Below, piece after piece: positions 6,961 through 16,700 of a stretch of DNA of 64,000 bases. This DNA is from Chloroflexota bacterium (lineage in GTDB: Bacteria > Chloroflexota > UBA11872): contig JAJDZU010000009.1 in assembly GCA_022824495.1 (NCBI GenBank), forward strand, positions 1 through 64,000, written 5' to 3'. Position 1 is the stretch's first letter, and the number at the start of each line of letters is the position of its first letter. The position numbers and the translations under genes were made by a program. Under the pieces are notes generated by a model. It was given only the letters and a program-made list of their open reading frames with translations, made no database searches and was not told the origin of the DNA.

Positions 6961-9807
6961 TCAGCTAAGCCGATCTTGATTCAAACTTAGGAGATTCTGT
7001 AGCAAGCATTCGTCTGAGATGCTTGGAAGCAGTCCATAGGCTTTCGCCACCGCCGCATCCAACTCCCTATGCGCATCCAGCAACCACCGCGGCCGCTCGT
7101 TATACAAATTCGTCAACGTCCTCCGCCCAAGCTCCTTCAGAGGTGCGCTGGCAGTCGGAACCGCCCGCTTCGGATACCCCGCCACCGGCTCCTCCACCCA
7201 CTCCACCCATTCCGGCGGATTCAGCCAGTGGTCACGGAGCTCCACTAGTCGTCGTGCGGCCTGTGCAATGGCGATAGCCCGCGGATCGTCGGCGTAGTCG
7301 GCGGCTGGAATGTCGGGCGCTAGACCTTCGGGAAACGGAAACGTCTGGAAGGTGGTCGTAGGCGTGTAACGCGGATCGTTTCCCACGCCGAGCCAGGTGC
7401 CGAGACGGAGCGACCAGAGTTCATGGAATCGGCTGTGCAGGATGCCGAACGTCGTGTCGTCGTCGCGGGCAATCACGATGAGCTGATGATCGGGGCAAAC
7501 GCTCCTGTCGTACCACGCGAACAGCCGATGCCTCGCCATTGTTGGGGTGGCGATGTAGCGGGACAGACCATCCAGCGCCTGCCACATGGCAGGCCGCGGA
7601 CGCCAGTGCCGCCACCACTCGTCTCGAAGTTTCTTTATTCGGTTCCGTTGCCGCACCGGTCTGACGTTGCCTGACACGTAGGCGAACGGTGCTTCGTACA
7701 GCGCCGCTTCCGCCTCGCTCAGAGTTAATCCAAAGTCAACGATCCAGCCATCCGAGTGGCGGCGCGTTAGGTCCCTTCCAATCACTCGCGGCTTCAGTAC
7801 GTCGGCGTTCGGCCGACCATTTGGGTTGGACGGTAGCCGCAGCCATTCGCGCGCGAGGTCGCCGGGAATGTCAAACGCGCCGTTCTTGTTGACGCCCAGG
7901 AACGCAACGCCCTGATTGCTTTCCAGACGTGAGGCCTGCGTAAGATCGACGCTTCCTTCGGTCAGATCGGCATGGATGCGTTCTACCGCCGCTCCGTTCA
8001 GATGGATGGCGTCGTCGGAGTCCTTGGCGCCGAAGCAGATCAAGGACACGCGTACGGCCGCCCCGTCGATGACCCAGGGCTCGTCCGACCATGCGTCAAA
8101 GATGGCGCCTCGATCGACAATGCGGTCCAGCACCGCTCGGTTGTTTCCGCCACGGATCGAGTTCGTTGCAACCAGGCCGGCCCGAGCGATCTCGCTTTGG
8201 GCAACCAAGTCGCCGACCTTGGAGAACCAGTAGCAGACCAGATCGGCAGACGCCGGAACCGTGCCTTGATACGCCTGCCGCAATCGCTCCGTGTAGCTGT
8301 GTCCCAGGCCGTCCCGCATGACCCGATCACCCAGAAACGGCGGATTCCCAATCACCACATCCGCCGCCGGCCACTCCGGTTCCCGCCCGTCCTCCGTCAG
8401 CACCGCGTCCCGGTGCTCAATCGACTCCAGGTCATCGAGAATCGGCCTGCGATTCAGGCCGAAACCGTTGCGCTGCATCCACTGGATCTCGCCGATCCAC
8501 ACCGCGGCTCGCGCCAGTTCGGCGGCGTACGGGTTGAGCTCGATGCCCTTGACGCTGGAGGGGCCGATCGACGGGAACTGCCGCCCCAGCCCCAACGCGT
8601 GCGCTTCCAGTTGCACCCGATGCTCCAGGTCTTTCAGTTCGCGCAGGGCCAGGTAAAGGAAGTTCCCGGACCCGCAGGCCGGATCCAGCACGCGAAACTC
8701 GCGAAACCGGCCCAGGAACTCGCGCAGCGTCCGCTCCGCCCGTTGGCGCCGCCGGCCGCCCGCGCCCGCCGGCTCGACGTGGGCCATTTCGTGGGCGATC
8801 AGTTCTTTGGTGCGCTCCCATTCGGCCTTCCAGGGACGCACAATCACCGGTTCGACAATTCGCATGATCTTGTCGGCGTCGGTGTAGTGCGCGCCGAGCT
8901 GAGTGCGTTTGTCCGGGTCCAGCCCCCGCTCGAACAGCGTGCCCAGGATTGACGCGTCGATTTCCGACCAGTCCAGGCGGGCCGCTTCACGCACGATCTC
9001 GATACCGGTCCGGTCCAGCGGCAGGGCCTTGGAGTTCTCGGCGAACAGCCCGCCGTTGAACCAGGGCACGTCGTCCACGCCGAACATCCCGCCGGAAGCC
9101 ATCCGGGCAAACAGCTCGCTCGCCAGCGGGGCGAACTGCTCGGGCCGACGCCGCACCGTATCCAGCAGGCGCCGGAATAGCTGGTCGGGCAGCAGCCGCA
9201 TGTCTTCCGCGAACATGCAGAACGCCAGCCGGATAACGAACCGCGCCACCTCTTGCCGGTCGTGATCCTTGCGCAGCTTCAGCGCCAGGTCGGCGAATGT
9301 GGCCGCGGCCTGCTCCGTGACGGTCTGCCGCGTCTGCTCGGGCCGCAATCGTTCCGGGTCGCTGAACGCCCACTTCAGCTTGCTCCAGGCTTCGTTGTCG
9401 TCGAGGTCGTAGATGGTGAATTCGTGAACCTGGCTGACGCTATTCGTGAAGTTGGTGTAAATGCGGAAGCGCCGCATGTCCGAGACGATCAGCAGCGGCG
9501 GGTTCTCCAGCGCCAGCGCGTATTGCCGTAGCTGCTGAAACGCCGCGTCCAGATCCCGGCCCTGGCTCTTGTACTCCCAGGCGAAATGCGCCCGCTTCCA
9601 CACGTCCGCCCAGCCGCCGCCCCCACTATCCTTCCGCGCCACCTTCTCAAAGCGGTACCACTCCTGGTCCGGGTCGGCTTCCACCGGCGTCGGCTCACCC
9701 AGCAACCGACAAAGATCAAGAAAATGCTCGTGCGCCACCGCCCGCTCATTCAACGCTACCGCCCGCCACTTATCAATGAACTCTGCAGCCGTCATCCCAT
9801 CAGCCAA
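6961..9807 (-). CDS. MmeI-like type IIG restriction-modification enzyme
   Basis: 948 aa (a start at an internal ATG at 9795 is also possible). The order is that of MmeI-family enzymes. First is an N-terminal PD-(D/E)xK-type nuclease region around residues 45-90 (FEKVARKD...WEYKSQGRD), then a helical connector. The class I N6-adenine methyltransferase follows, with motif I DPACGSGNFLYL near 372 and motif IV NPPF near 487. A C-terminal target-recognition region ends the protein. One polypeptide cuts and methylates DNA (established for the family). It is intact in length. The downstream DUF4238 gene may belong to the same operon. Confidence 0.88.
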   Translation of the reverse strand: MADGMTAAEFIDKWRAVALNERAVAHEHFLDLCRLLGEPTPVEADPDQEWYRFEKVARKDSGGGGWADVWKRAHFAWEYKSQGRDLDAAFQQLRQYALALENPPLLIVSDMRRFRIYTNFTNSVSQVHEFTIYDLDDNEAWSKLKWAFSDPERLRPEQTRQTVTEQAAATFADLALKLRKDHDRQEVARFVIRLAFCMFAEDMRLLPDQLFRRLLDTVRRRPEQFAPLASELFARMASGGMFGVDDVPWFNGGLFAENSKALPLDRTGIEIVREAARLDWSEIDASILGTLFERGLDPDKRTQLGAHYTDADKIMRIVEPVIVRPWKAEWERTKELIAHEMAHVEPAGAGGRRRQRAERTLREFLGRFREFRVLDPACGSGNFLYLALRELKDLEHRVQLEAHALGLGRQFPSIGPSSVKGIELNPYAAELARAAVWIGEIQWMQRNGFGLNRRPILDDLESIEHRDAVLTEDGREPEWPAADVVIGNPPFLGDRVMRDGLGHSYTERLRQAYQGTVPASADLVCYWFSKVGDLVAQSEIARAGLVATNSIRGGNNRAVLDRIVDRGAIFDAWSDEPWVIDGAAVRVSLICFGAKDSDDAIHLNGAAVERIHADLTEGSVDLTQASRLESNQGVAFLGVNKNGAFDIPGDLAREWLRLPSNPNGRPNADVLKPRVIGRDLTRRHSDGWIVDFGLTLSEAEAALYEAPFAYVSGNVRPVRQRNRIKKLRDEWWRHWRPRPAMWQALDGLSRYIATPTMARHRLFAWYDRSVCPDHQLIVIARDDDTTFGILHSRFHELWSLRLGTWLGVGNDPRYTPTTTFQTFPFPEGLAPDIPAADYADDPRAIAIAQAARRLVELRDHWLNPPEWVEWVEEPVAGYPKRAVPTASAPLKELGRRTLTNLYNERPRWLLDAHRELDAAVAKAYGLLPSISDECLLQNLLSLNQDRLS

Positions 9808-10223
9808 AACAACCCCTCACAGCGGCGCCAACCCACGGTGCCGCTCACATTCTGCCCCCAGCACCCAACCCAGCGCGTCCGCTCCTGCCGCATCTTGCGC
9901 ACGAGCCGGTTTCTAACCGGCCTCTTCCGCTCGTAGTCCATCGGGTCGCCCGCCGCCATCCCGCACTCCCACCCCCATGGCGCCCCTCCCCCATCCCGGC
10001 GACCCCGGCCGCGACCCAGGAGCAACTCGCCCGAAGAGCACGACCAAGCCACCCCTGGCAACCAACCCCGACCAAAGCTTCCCAACCTCCGACTCCGCCT
10101 CTCAATTCTCACTTCTCTCCGCTCACTCCTGGCCTTCAGATGAGGGTGGCCGCCGACCCAACTCCCACGCCGAACCAGCAGCAACCCACCAACCCCAACC
10201 ACTGACCTCCCACTCCACACCCC
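9808..10223. repeat. Intergenic region with dispersed palindromic elements
   Basis: No gene is supported. It carries the GCCGGTT-TCT-AACCGGC hairpin (9905-9921), a CATCCCGGCG...GACCCAGG element (9992-10026) and a short stretch (about 10138-10223) that also precedes the terminase-tail copies near 12770 and 13003. Confidence 0.6.
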
Positions 10224-10414
10224 CTAATCCGTAACAATCCGAAACGGAATCGACCGCCGCGGCCCTCTCGGCCTTACCGCCCCAAACCGGTCATACAGCC
10301 AGTAGCACAACGCCTTGATCGCGTGATTGTCCGCGTCGATCGGCTGTTCCGAGATCGGGTGATGCTCCGGCGGCTCGTGGTAGCGGTAATTCCCGAACTC
10401 CCGCATCAGCGCCC
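10224..10414 (-). pseudogene. Orphan 3' end of a terminase large-subunit gene
   Basis: The minus strand encodes REFGNYRYHEPPEHHP...DADNHAIKALCYWLYDRFG...PRRSIPFRIVTD, nearly identical to the last ~62 residues of the intact terminase at 22766-24079. Homology stops abruptly at about 10414, where unrelated repeat DNA begins. It is a broken or transplanted 3' end with no start of its own. Confidence 0.85.
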
Positions 10415-10435
10415 CCGGCGACCGCCTCCCGCCAT

Positions 10436-10472
10436 CATCCCGGCGTCCGCGGCCGAGACCCAGCAGCAACCA
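10436..10472. repeat. Dispersed palindromic element, third copy
   Basis: CATCCCGGCG...GGCCGAGACCCAGC, sitting at the broken edge of the terminase-tail fragment. Its inner arms (CCGGC/GCCGA) pair imperfectly. Other copies are at 4919, 9992 and 13504. Confidence 0.7.
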
Positions 10473-10641
10473 ATTCGCGCTGCTCCAACCCGTGTCCCCG
10501 GTTAGCCTGTCCAACCAAACCTGCGGCAAACCAGCCCGACCAAGTCCTCCCGACCTCCTACTCCCCCTCTCACCCAGTCTTTCTCCCCCTCCGCCTCTCG
10601 ATTCTCACTCCTTCCTCTCCCGTTCCTCATCTCCGGCCCCC

Positions 10642-12168
10642 AATCGCTGGGCTCCCCACGTCGCCCAGCGCGGCCGCCCCAACCGACCGCTCGGTCGAGC
10701 CCCAGCCGGCGACGGACGCCCTGGACCTGAAGGTTCACACCTGGCCGATGCCCTTCGAACGCCGCGGCCAGCCACCCTTGCAAGCGCGAGTCCAGGGCCG
10801 CCCCCCCCGCCGCATGCTGGCAGCCACCGCTGGTCACGAGCGGGGGGTGCTGACCCTGCGGGTGGCCACCCAGCACCGGCGCCGCCAAGCGCCCCGCCGG
10901 CGCCGACTGCGCCGCGACGCCCACCTGGCCGAGCGGCGCCCCACCCTCCGCAAACTGAACCGGAAGCTGCCCGCCGCCCCGCCGGCCAACCCCACCCGGC
11001 GCGCCCGCAGCGCCTCACGGCCCAGCATCCTCGACACCGCCCCACCCCCGCACCACCGTTTCCCTCGCCCCCACGCAGCCACGTCGACAATCGCTCGTAC
11101 TCACTCAAGTAGCGAACTGCTGAAACGCCCCGCACCCCAAGCGCTCGGCTATCCACGTCGCCCAACGCGGCCACGCCAACCAACCGAGCAGTCGAGCCCC
11201 AGCCGGCGACGGACGCCCTGGACCTGAAGGTTCACACCTGGCCGATGCCCCACGCCCGCCGCCTCCTGCGACGCTGGCCGGCCCGGCAACTGCCGGCCGT
11301 CTGGCAGGCGGATCCCACGCGGCGCGTCCGCAGCGCCTCGCGGTAACGTACGCCCGGCATTGGCCCCCACCCCCGCCCCTCGCCCCGATAGCCACCTCAC
11401 CCACAATCCGTACGCATTTTTCTAACGAATCGCTGGGGGACTCCGACCCCAATCGCCCGGCTACCTCACAACACTCAAAGCGGCTGCCCCAACCGATCTC
11501 ACGGTCAAGCCCGAGCCGGCGACTGACGCCCTGGGCGTGGAGGTCGACACCTGCCCGGCGCCCCACATCCGCCGCGCTCTGCGACGCTGGCCGGCCCGGC
11601 AACTGCCCGCCGCGCCGCCGGCCGACCCCACCTGGCGCGCCCGCAGCGCCTCGCGGCCGAGCATCCCCAACACCACCCCCACCCCCCGCACGACCGCGCC
11701 CCTGCCCCCACGCAGCCACGTCGATTATGTTGCGTACTCACTTTCCCAACGAACCACTAGTGGGCTCCGCCCCCAATCGCCCGGCTATCTGATGCCCCCA
11801 GGAGCACGGCCCCAACCGACTTCGCCGTCGAACTCGATGTGCCGAAGGACGCCCTGGGCGTGGAGGTCGACACCTGCCCGGCGACGCTGGCCGGCCCGAG
11901 CCCAGATCCTGCAACCCCCGCGCATCGCGCTGGATGCGGCCGGTGGCTACGAGCGGGCGGTAGTGCACCTGCGGGTAGTCGCCCAGCACCGGCGCCGCCA
12001 GGCGCCCCGCGGTAGCGTACGCCCGGCACCGCCCCCACCCCAGCACCACCACGCCCCCGCCCCGATAGCCACCTCACCCACATTCCGTACGCATTTTTCA
12101 AACGAACCACTGCAGGGCTCCGACCCCAATCGCCCGGCTACCTCACCACGCCCAGGGCCGCCGCTAGC
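10642..12168. repeat. Degenerate tandem array of 300-500 bp units
   Basis: Four full units and one truncated unit start at about 10642, 11141, 11450, 11774 and 12127. Shared blocks are AATCGCCCGGCTA, a GACGGACGCCCTGG block, a GCCGGCCCGGCAACTGCC block and an end block with CCGTACGCATTTTT...AACGAA. Frames are interrupted in both directions, so no gene can be supported. On the minus strand the end blocks read SLEKCVRIVGEVAIG and related peptides, hinting at a decayed coding repeat. Confidence 0.7.
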
Positions 12169-12199
12169 GTGTCTCCCACCTCGTCATCCCTGCCGGCGT

Positions 12200-12252
12200 T
12201 GCTTGCACTGTCGGCAATGCCTGCACTGATTGCGTTGCTGACAGTGCAAGCA
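12200..12252. repeat. Large inverted repeat (21-nt arms)
   Basis: Arms 12200-12220 and 12232-12252 are complementary at 19 of 21 positions (TGCTTGCACTGTC / GACAGTGCAAGCA plus inner pairs) around an 11-base loop. It sits directly after the degenerate array. It could be a miniature-element end or an RNA hairpin. No T run follows. Confidence 0.7.
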
Positions 12253-12299
12253 TTACCAGCACCCGCCATCCCCGGCGCTGCTCCGCCCCACGAATCCCC

Positions 12300-12520
12300 G
12301 CGCCTCCCTCATTCCCCTCTCCTGTGGGAGAGGCAGAACCTGTCCTGAGCTAGCCGAAGGATTCGGCTGTCCTCGCCGGAAATCGCTGAGGGCGCTTCCG
12401 GGCAAGACGCATACGAACCAGCACCGCTCCCAGCTTCCCCTCTCCTGGGGGAGAGGCAGATTCGGCCGTCCTCGGCCGAAATCGGTGAGGGGTCCTCCGG
12501 GCAACCATGTCGCAGCGAAA
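12300..12520. repeat. Two copies of a CCCCTCTCC...GGAGAGGCAGA element, one with a nested insert
   Basis: Copy one (about 12310-12400) and copy two (about 12433-12510) match closely. Copy one carries an extra 24 bases at 12338-12361 (ACCTGTCCTGAGC...CCGAAGGA) that are absent from copy two, which has a clean joint at the same place. No gene is visible here. Confidence 0.7.
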
Positions 12521-12601
12521 GCAACCCGAAAATCCGAACTCCCGCGTCCATAAGTTCCCCGCAGCCTCCCCGCCTCACCACGTAATCCGGAAAGGAATCG
12601 A

Positions 12602-12810
12602 CCGCCCGCAAGACCGCCAGCACTGTCGTGTCCGACACCCCGCCGATCCGACTCTTGCTCCCTCGCCCGGTGGGAGAGGGTTGGGGTGAGGGTCTTCCGC
12701 GCACCCAACGCGCACGAGCACCGACGGCTAGCCAGAGCACCCCACCAACCCCAGCCGTCCACTCCACACCCCCTAATCCGTAACAATCCGAAACGGAATC
12801 GACCGCCGCG
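12602..12810. repeat. ~200-bp module duplicated at 22600-22800, ending in a terminase-tail remnant
   Basis: This stretch matches 22600-22800 closely, including the CCCTCGCCCGGTGGGAGAGG hairpin element at about 12658. It ends (12772-12810) with the last ~12 codons of the terminase reading frame (RRSIPFRIVTD, minus strand). A related CTCCCTTGAGGGAGAAGG element lies at about 12887-12904. Confidence 0.75.
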
Positions 12811-13002
12811 GCCCCTGCCGATTCACCGTCCCAGACTGTCGACAGCGACCCCAAGCACCAACCGCCGGATGCCGCTCTTTCTCCTTCTCCCTTGAGGGAG
12901 AAGGCTGGGATGAGGGTGGCTGCCGGCCCCAGCACCCACGCGGAAACAGCAGCAATCAGCCAAACCCCACCTGTCTTTCTCCTGCTCCGGGTACTTCCTC
13001 CA

Positions 13003-13398
13003 TCACCACGTAATCCGAAACGGAATCGACCGCCTTGGCCCCCGCGGCCGCACCGCTCCAAACCGGTCATACAACCAGTAACACAACGACTTGATCGCGT
13101 GATTGTCCGCGTCGATCGGCTGTTCCGAAATCGGCCGGCGCTTATACGGTTCGCGCTGTCGCAGAGACTCGCAAACGCTTGACTCAGCGCTTGCCGCGAC
13201 CTGGCGAGCCAGAAAAGCCGCCACAATCGCCCCCGCCGTTCCCACCACATTCAGCACAACCACCAGCAGCAGACCCACCATCCACACCTTCAGGTTGGCA
13301 ACGTCAGCCTTCGTGGCACAGTGCGTCAGCGTCCGATCCAGTTCGTCCCGTAGGTCCGATCTGGTTAAAGGCGGTTCTTGGACCCGGGCGGTCATCAT
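13003..13398 (-). pseudogene. Chimeric ORF: small membrane-protein head fused to a terminase tail
   Basis: 131 aa from ATG 13398, with GAGGGG about 7 bases upstream. Residues 1-88 have a charged N-terminus (SDLRDELDRTLTH, ATKADVANLK) and then one strong membrane helix (VWMVGLLLVVVLNVVGTAGAI), a layout like small phage XhlA/holin-type proteins. From about residue 89 the frame continues into DADNHAIKSLCYWLYDRFG...RRSIPF, the C-terminal end of the terminase. The join looks like recombination. Whether the product is made is unknown. The head recurs as a decayed copy at 608-688. Confidence 0.6.
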
Positions 13399-13503
13399 CG
13401 CGTTTCCCCTCTCGTGGCGCTCACCGCGCCCGCGGAAGGACCCCAGTGCCGCCCCTGAATCCCGTCAACAATCACACCCAAGCGACGCCCCTGACCCCCC
13501 CCG

Positions 13504-13587
13504 CCATCCCGGCGTCAAGCCTGTCCTGAGCCAGTCGAACGGGCCTGCCCTGAGCCTGCCGAACGGGGCCGGGACCCAGCGGCAACC
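13504..13587. repeat. Palindromic element interrupted by a nested double insert
   Basis: The CATCCCGGCGTC and GGCCGGGACCCAGC halves seen together at 4919 are separated here by about 50 bases. The insert consists of two tandem units of CCTGTCCTGAGCCAGTCGAA type (about 13516-13566). Confidence 0.7.
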
Positions 13588-13738
13588 AACCAACAGACCC
13601 CACCAAAGCCATCCCTGGCAACCCTCGCTACGAAATGCTCCCGAACCTCCCCCTCTCACCGCTCTCTCCTCTCAACTCACTCCTTCCCCACCCCTTCCCT
13701 ATAATCCCCAGGCCTTTTGGGCGGGAGGCATCCACGAC

Positions 13739-16700
13739 GTGCCGATCATCAACGTGCAGGACGCGATCGAGGTGCATGAGCACATCGACGAGGTATTCGC
13801 CGCCGCCCAGCCGGACGAACGCGCCCAGGCAGTCCGCCGGCTCTTCGTCGAGGCCTTGGACTTCAACCCTGATTCTGGCCACGTATCCCTAGATTCGGCT
13901 CCGGCCCGAGTCTCTCTCCCGCCGTCCGCCGAACGCATCGCCCTCCTCGACGGCGTCCACGTCTGCTACATCGCCCTCGATACCTCCGATACCGACCGAG
14001 TACGCAAGCAGGAAGCCGTCGCTGCAGCCCGCCAGTTGGCGGACGATCTGGGCGACGATCTCCTGCTCGTATTCACCAACACGTCCAGAAGCCAACTGCA
14101 CGTCGTCCACCCGCAGTTCGAGACCGCCCAACCCACCCTCCGCCGCATGGTCGTCGAGCGCGACCTGCCCCGCCGCACCGCCGTCCAGCAGATCGCCAAC
14201 ATTTACTCGAACCACGTCGATTCCGGCAGCATCCGCACAGCACTCGAAACCGCCTTCGATGTCGAACCGGTCACCAGACGCTTTTTCGCCGAATACAAGC
14301 GCGTATTCCAAGACGCGGAGAAGCTCATCATCGGCTCAAATAGCGACATCGAGGCCGACTGGCACCTGTTCGTCCAGACACTCTTCAACCGCCTCATGTT
14401 TGTCCACTTCCTCTCGCGCAAGGGCTGGCTGACGTTCGACTGCGATACCGATTACCTCAACGCACTCTGGCGCAGCTACCAGTCTCGGCGCGACGAAACC
14501 AGCTTCTACCGCGATCGTCTACACCCTCTGTTCTTCTGTGGACTCAACAACCCGTCGTCCACCGATGTAAACCGAGCAGGCCGTTATATGTCCTCTGTCT
14601 ACGGGGATCCGCCCTTCCTCAACGGCGGCCTGTTCGAAAAGAGTGAACTGGACCGGCGAATCGACATCAAAGTGCCGGACTCGGCCGTGGAACCCCTGCT
14701 CGTCCAACTGTTCAACCGCTTCAACTTCACGGTCCTCGAATCCACTCCCTTCGACATCGAAGTTGCCGTCGACCCCGAAATGCTCGGCAAGGTCTTCGAG
14801 GAGCTGGTCACCGGTCGCAACGAGTCCGGGGCCTACTACACACCGCGGACGGTCGTGGCCTTCATGTGCCGCGAGGCGATCAAGGGCTATCTGGAAGGCA
14901 GGGAAATAGGCCTTGGCGCTGAAGACATTGAGCAATTCGTGGACAAGCGTGACGCCAGCAGAATACCCCTAAGCGCCGCACTGAAGGTCAGCCAGGCACT
15001 GGATGAGATCACCGTCGTCGACCCCGCCTGCGGATCCGGTGCATACCTGCTGGGCATGTTGCAAGAGCTAGTCGACCTGCAGACCACTCTATACAACGTT
15101 AGGACAGATTCCCGCAGCCTTTACGAATTGAAGCTCCACATCATCGAGCGCAACCTCTACGGCGTGGACAACGACCAATTCGCTGTCAATATCGCCATGC
15201 TGCGATTGTGGCTTTCACTCGCCATTGAAGGCGAGGAGCCCGAGCCTCTACCCAACCTGGACTTTAAGATTGTATGCGGCGACAGCCTCCTCGCTCCGGA
15301 TCCCAATCCGGCATTGCAGGGTGATCTGTTTACCGAGTATATCCGAGCATCTAAACTCGGCAGTCTAAAAGCCGAGTACATGCGTGCGTTTGAAGGAAAC
15401 GTCAAGAGCTCGAAGAAGTCTGAGATTGAGCGCATACAGCAACATCTGGGTGACATGCTTGGGGGAATCGCTGTCCCCGAAAAGGTGATTGACTGGCGCA
15501 TCAGCTTTGCAGAAGTCTTCTCGGCACATGAAGGTTTTCACGTCGTCATTGCGAATCCACCGTACGTCCAGCTGCAGAGAGACGGAGGCAGGTTGGGCAA
15601 GCTTTACCAAGACGTGGGCTACCAGACTTTCGTCCGCACCGGTGACATCTACCAACTCTTCTACGAGCGCGGATGTCAGTTGCTCAAGAAACGTGCCGGC
15701 ATGCTCGCCTATATCACTTCCAATAGCTGGCTGAGAGCTGAGTACGGCAAGTCACTTCGCCAATATTTCACGGAAGAGCAAGAGCCGGTCGTTCTTCTCG
15801 AACTCGGCAAGGATGTCTTTGCGAGCGCGATCGTGGACACCAGCGTTCTTCTCTTGCGAGAAGGAGGCGCAGGCGAGACCTTCCCTGCGGCCGATGTGGA
15901 CCACCTGCCGAGTGACGACTTCCCGTCGGCTGCTAGCTTGCTAGGCCGGGTTCGCCCCGCAGGTGAAGGACCATGGAGCATCCTGTCGCCCTTAGAACAG
16001 AGCGTAATGGACAAGATGCTTGCCGTGGGCACGCCATTGAAAGATTGGGATATTGCTATTTATCGAGGAATAACAACGGGCCTCAACAGCGCATTCATCA
16101 TCGATAATCAAACTAAGGAAGCAATAGTCTCCCAAGACTCAAAATCCGAAGAGATCATTAAGCCCGTGCTTCGTGGACGAGACATACAACGCTACCAAGC
16201 CCAATGGAAAGGCCGATGGCTAATATCTACCTTTCCTTCTCTCGATCTAAACATCGATGACTATCCCGCAGTGAAGGAGCACCTACTTTCATATGGTAAA
16301 CAGCGGCTCGAGCAATCGGGAATACGGTTTTCCGATGGAACACGATCTAGAAAGACGACTCGCCACGCTTGGTTTGAATTACAGGATACCTGCGCTTACC
16401 ACGAAGAGTTCAAGAGCAAGAAACTGCTATGGCGACGTGTTTCAAGTCAAGGAACCTTTGCATATGATGAGAGCGAGATCTATTGCATAAACGCTGGATG
16501 CATGATAGTCGGAAGGAATTTAAAGTATCTGTGTGCTATATTGAATGCCAGAGTAAGTGCTTGGTTCTCACGACGAAGACATCCGACATCTGGGACAGGT
16601 ACATTTCATTGGGAAATAGTTCACGTCGGACGGATCCTGATCCCCACGGTCAGCACTCACGCACAACAACCGCTTGTTCGTCTGATGGATCGCATCATCC

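Noticed and set aside
7972-8952. Plus-strand frame opposite the MmeI-like enzyme
   Set aside because: The minus strand carries the methyltransferase motifs; this frame is compositionally a shadow.
13103-13738. N-terminal extension of the Eco57I-like methyltransferase
   Set aside because: The open frame runs over dispersed repeats and terminase debris, with no domain sequence; a GTG with SD at 13739 begins the family-like part.
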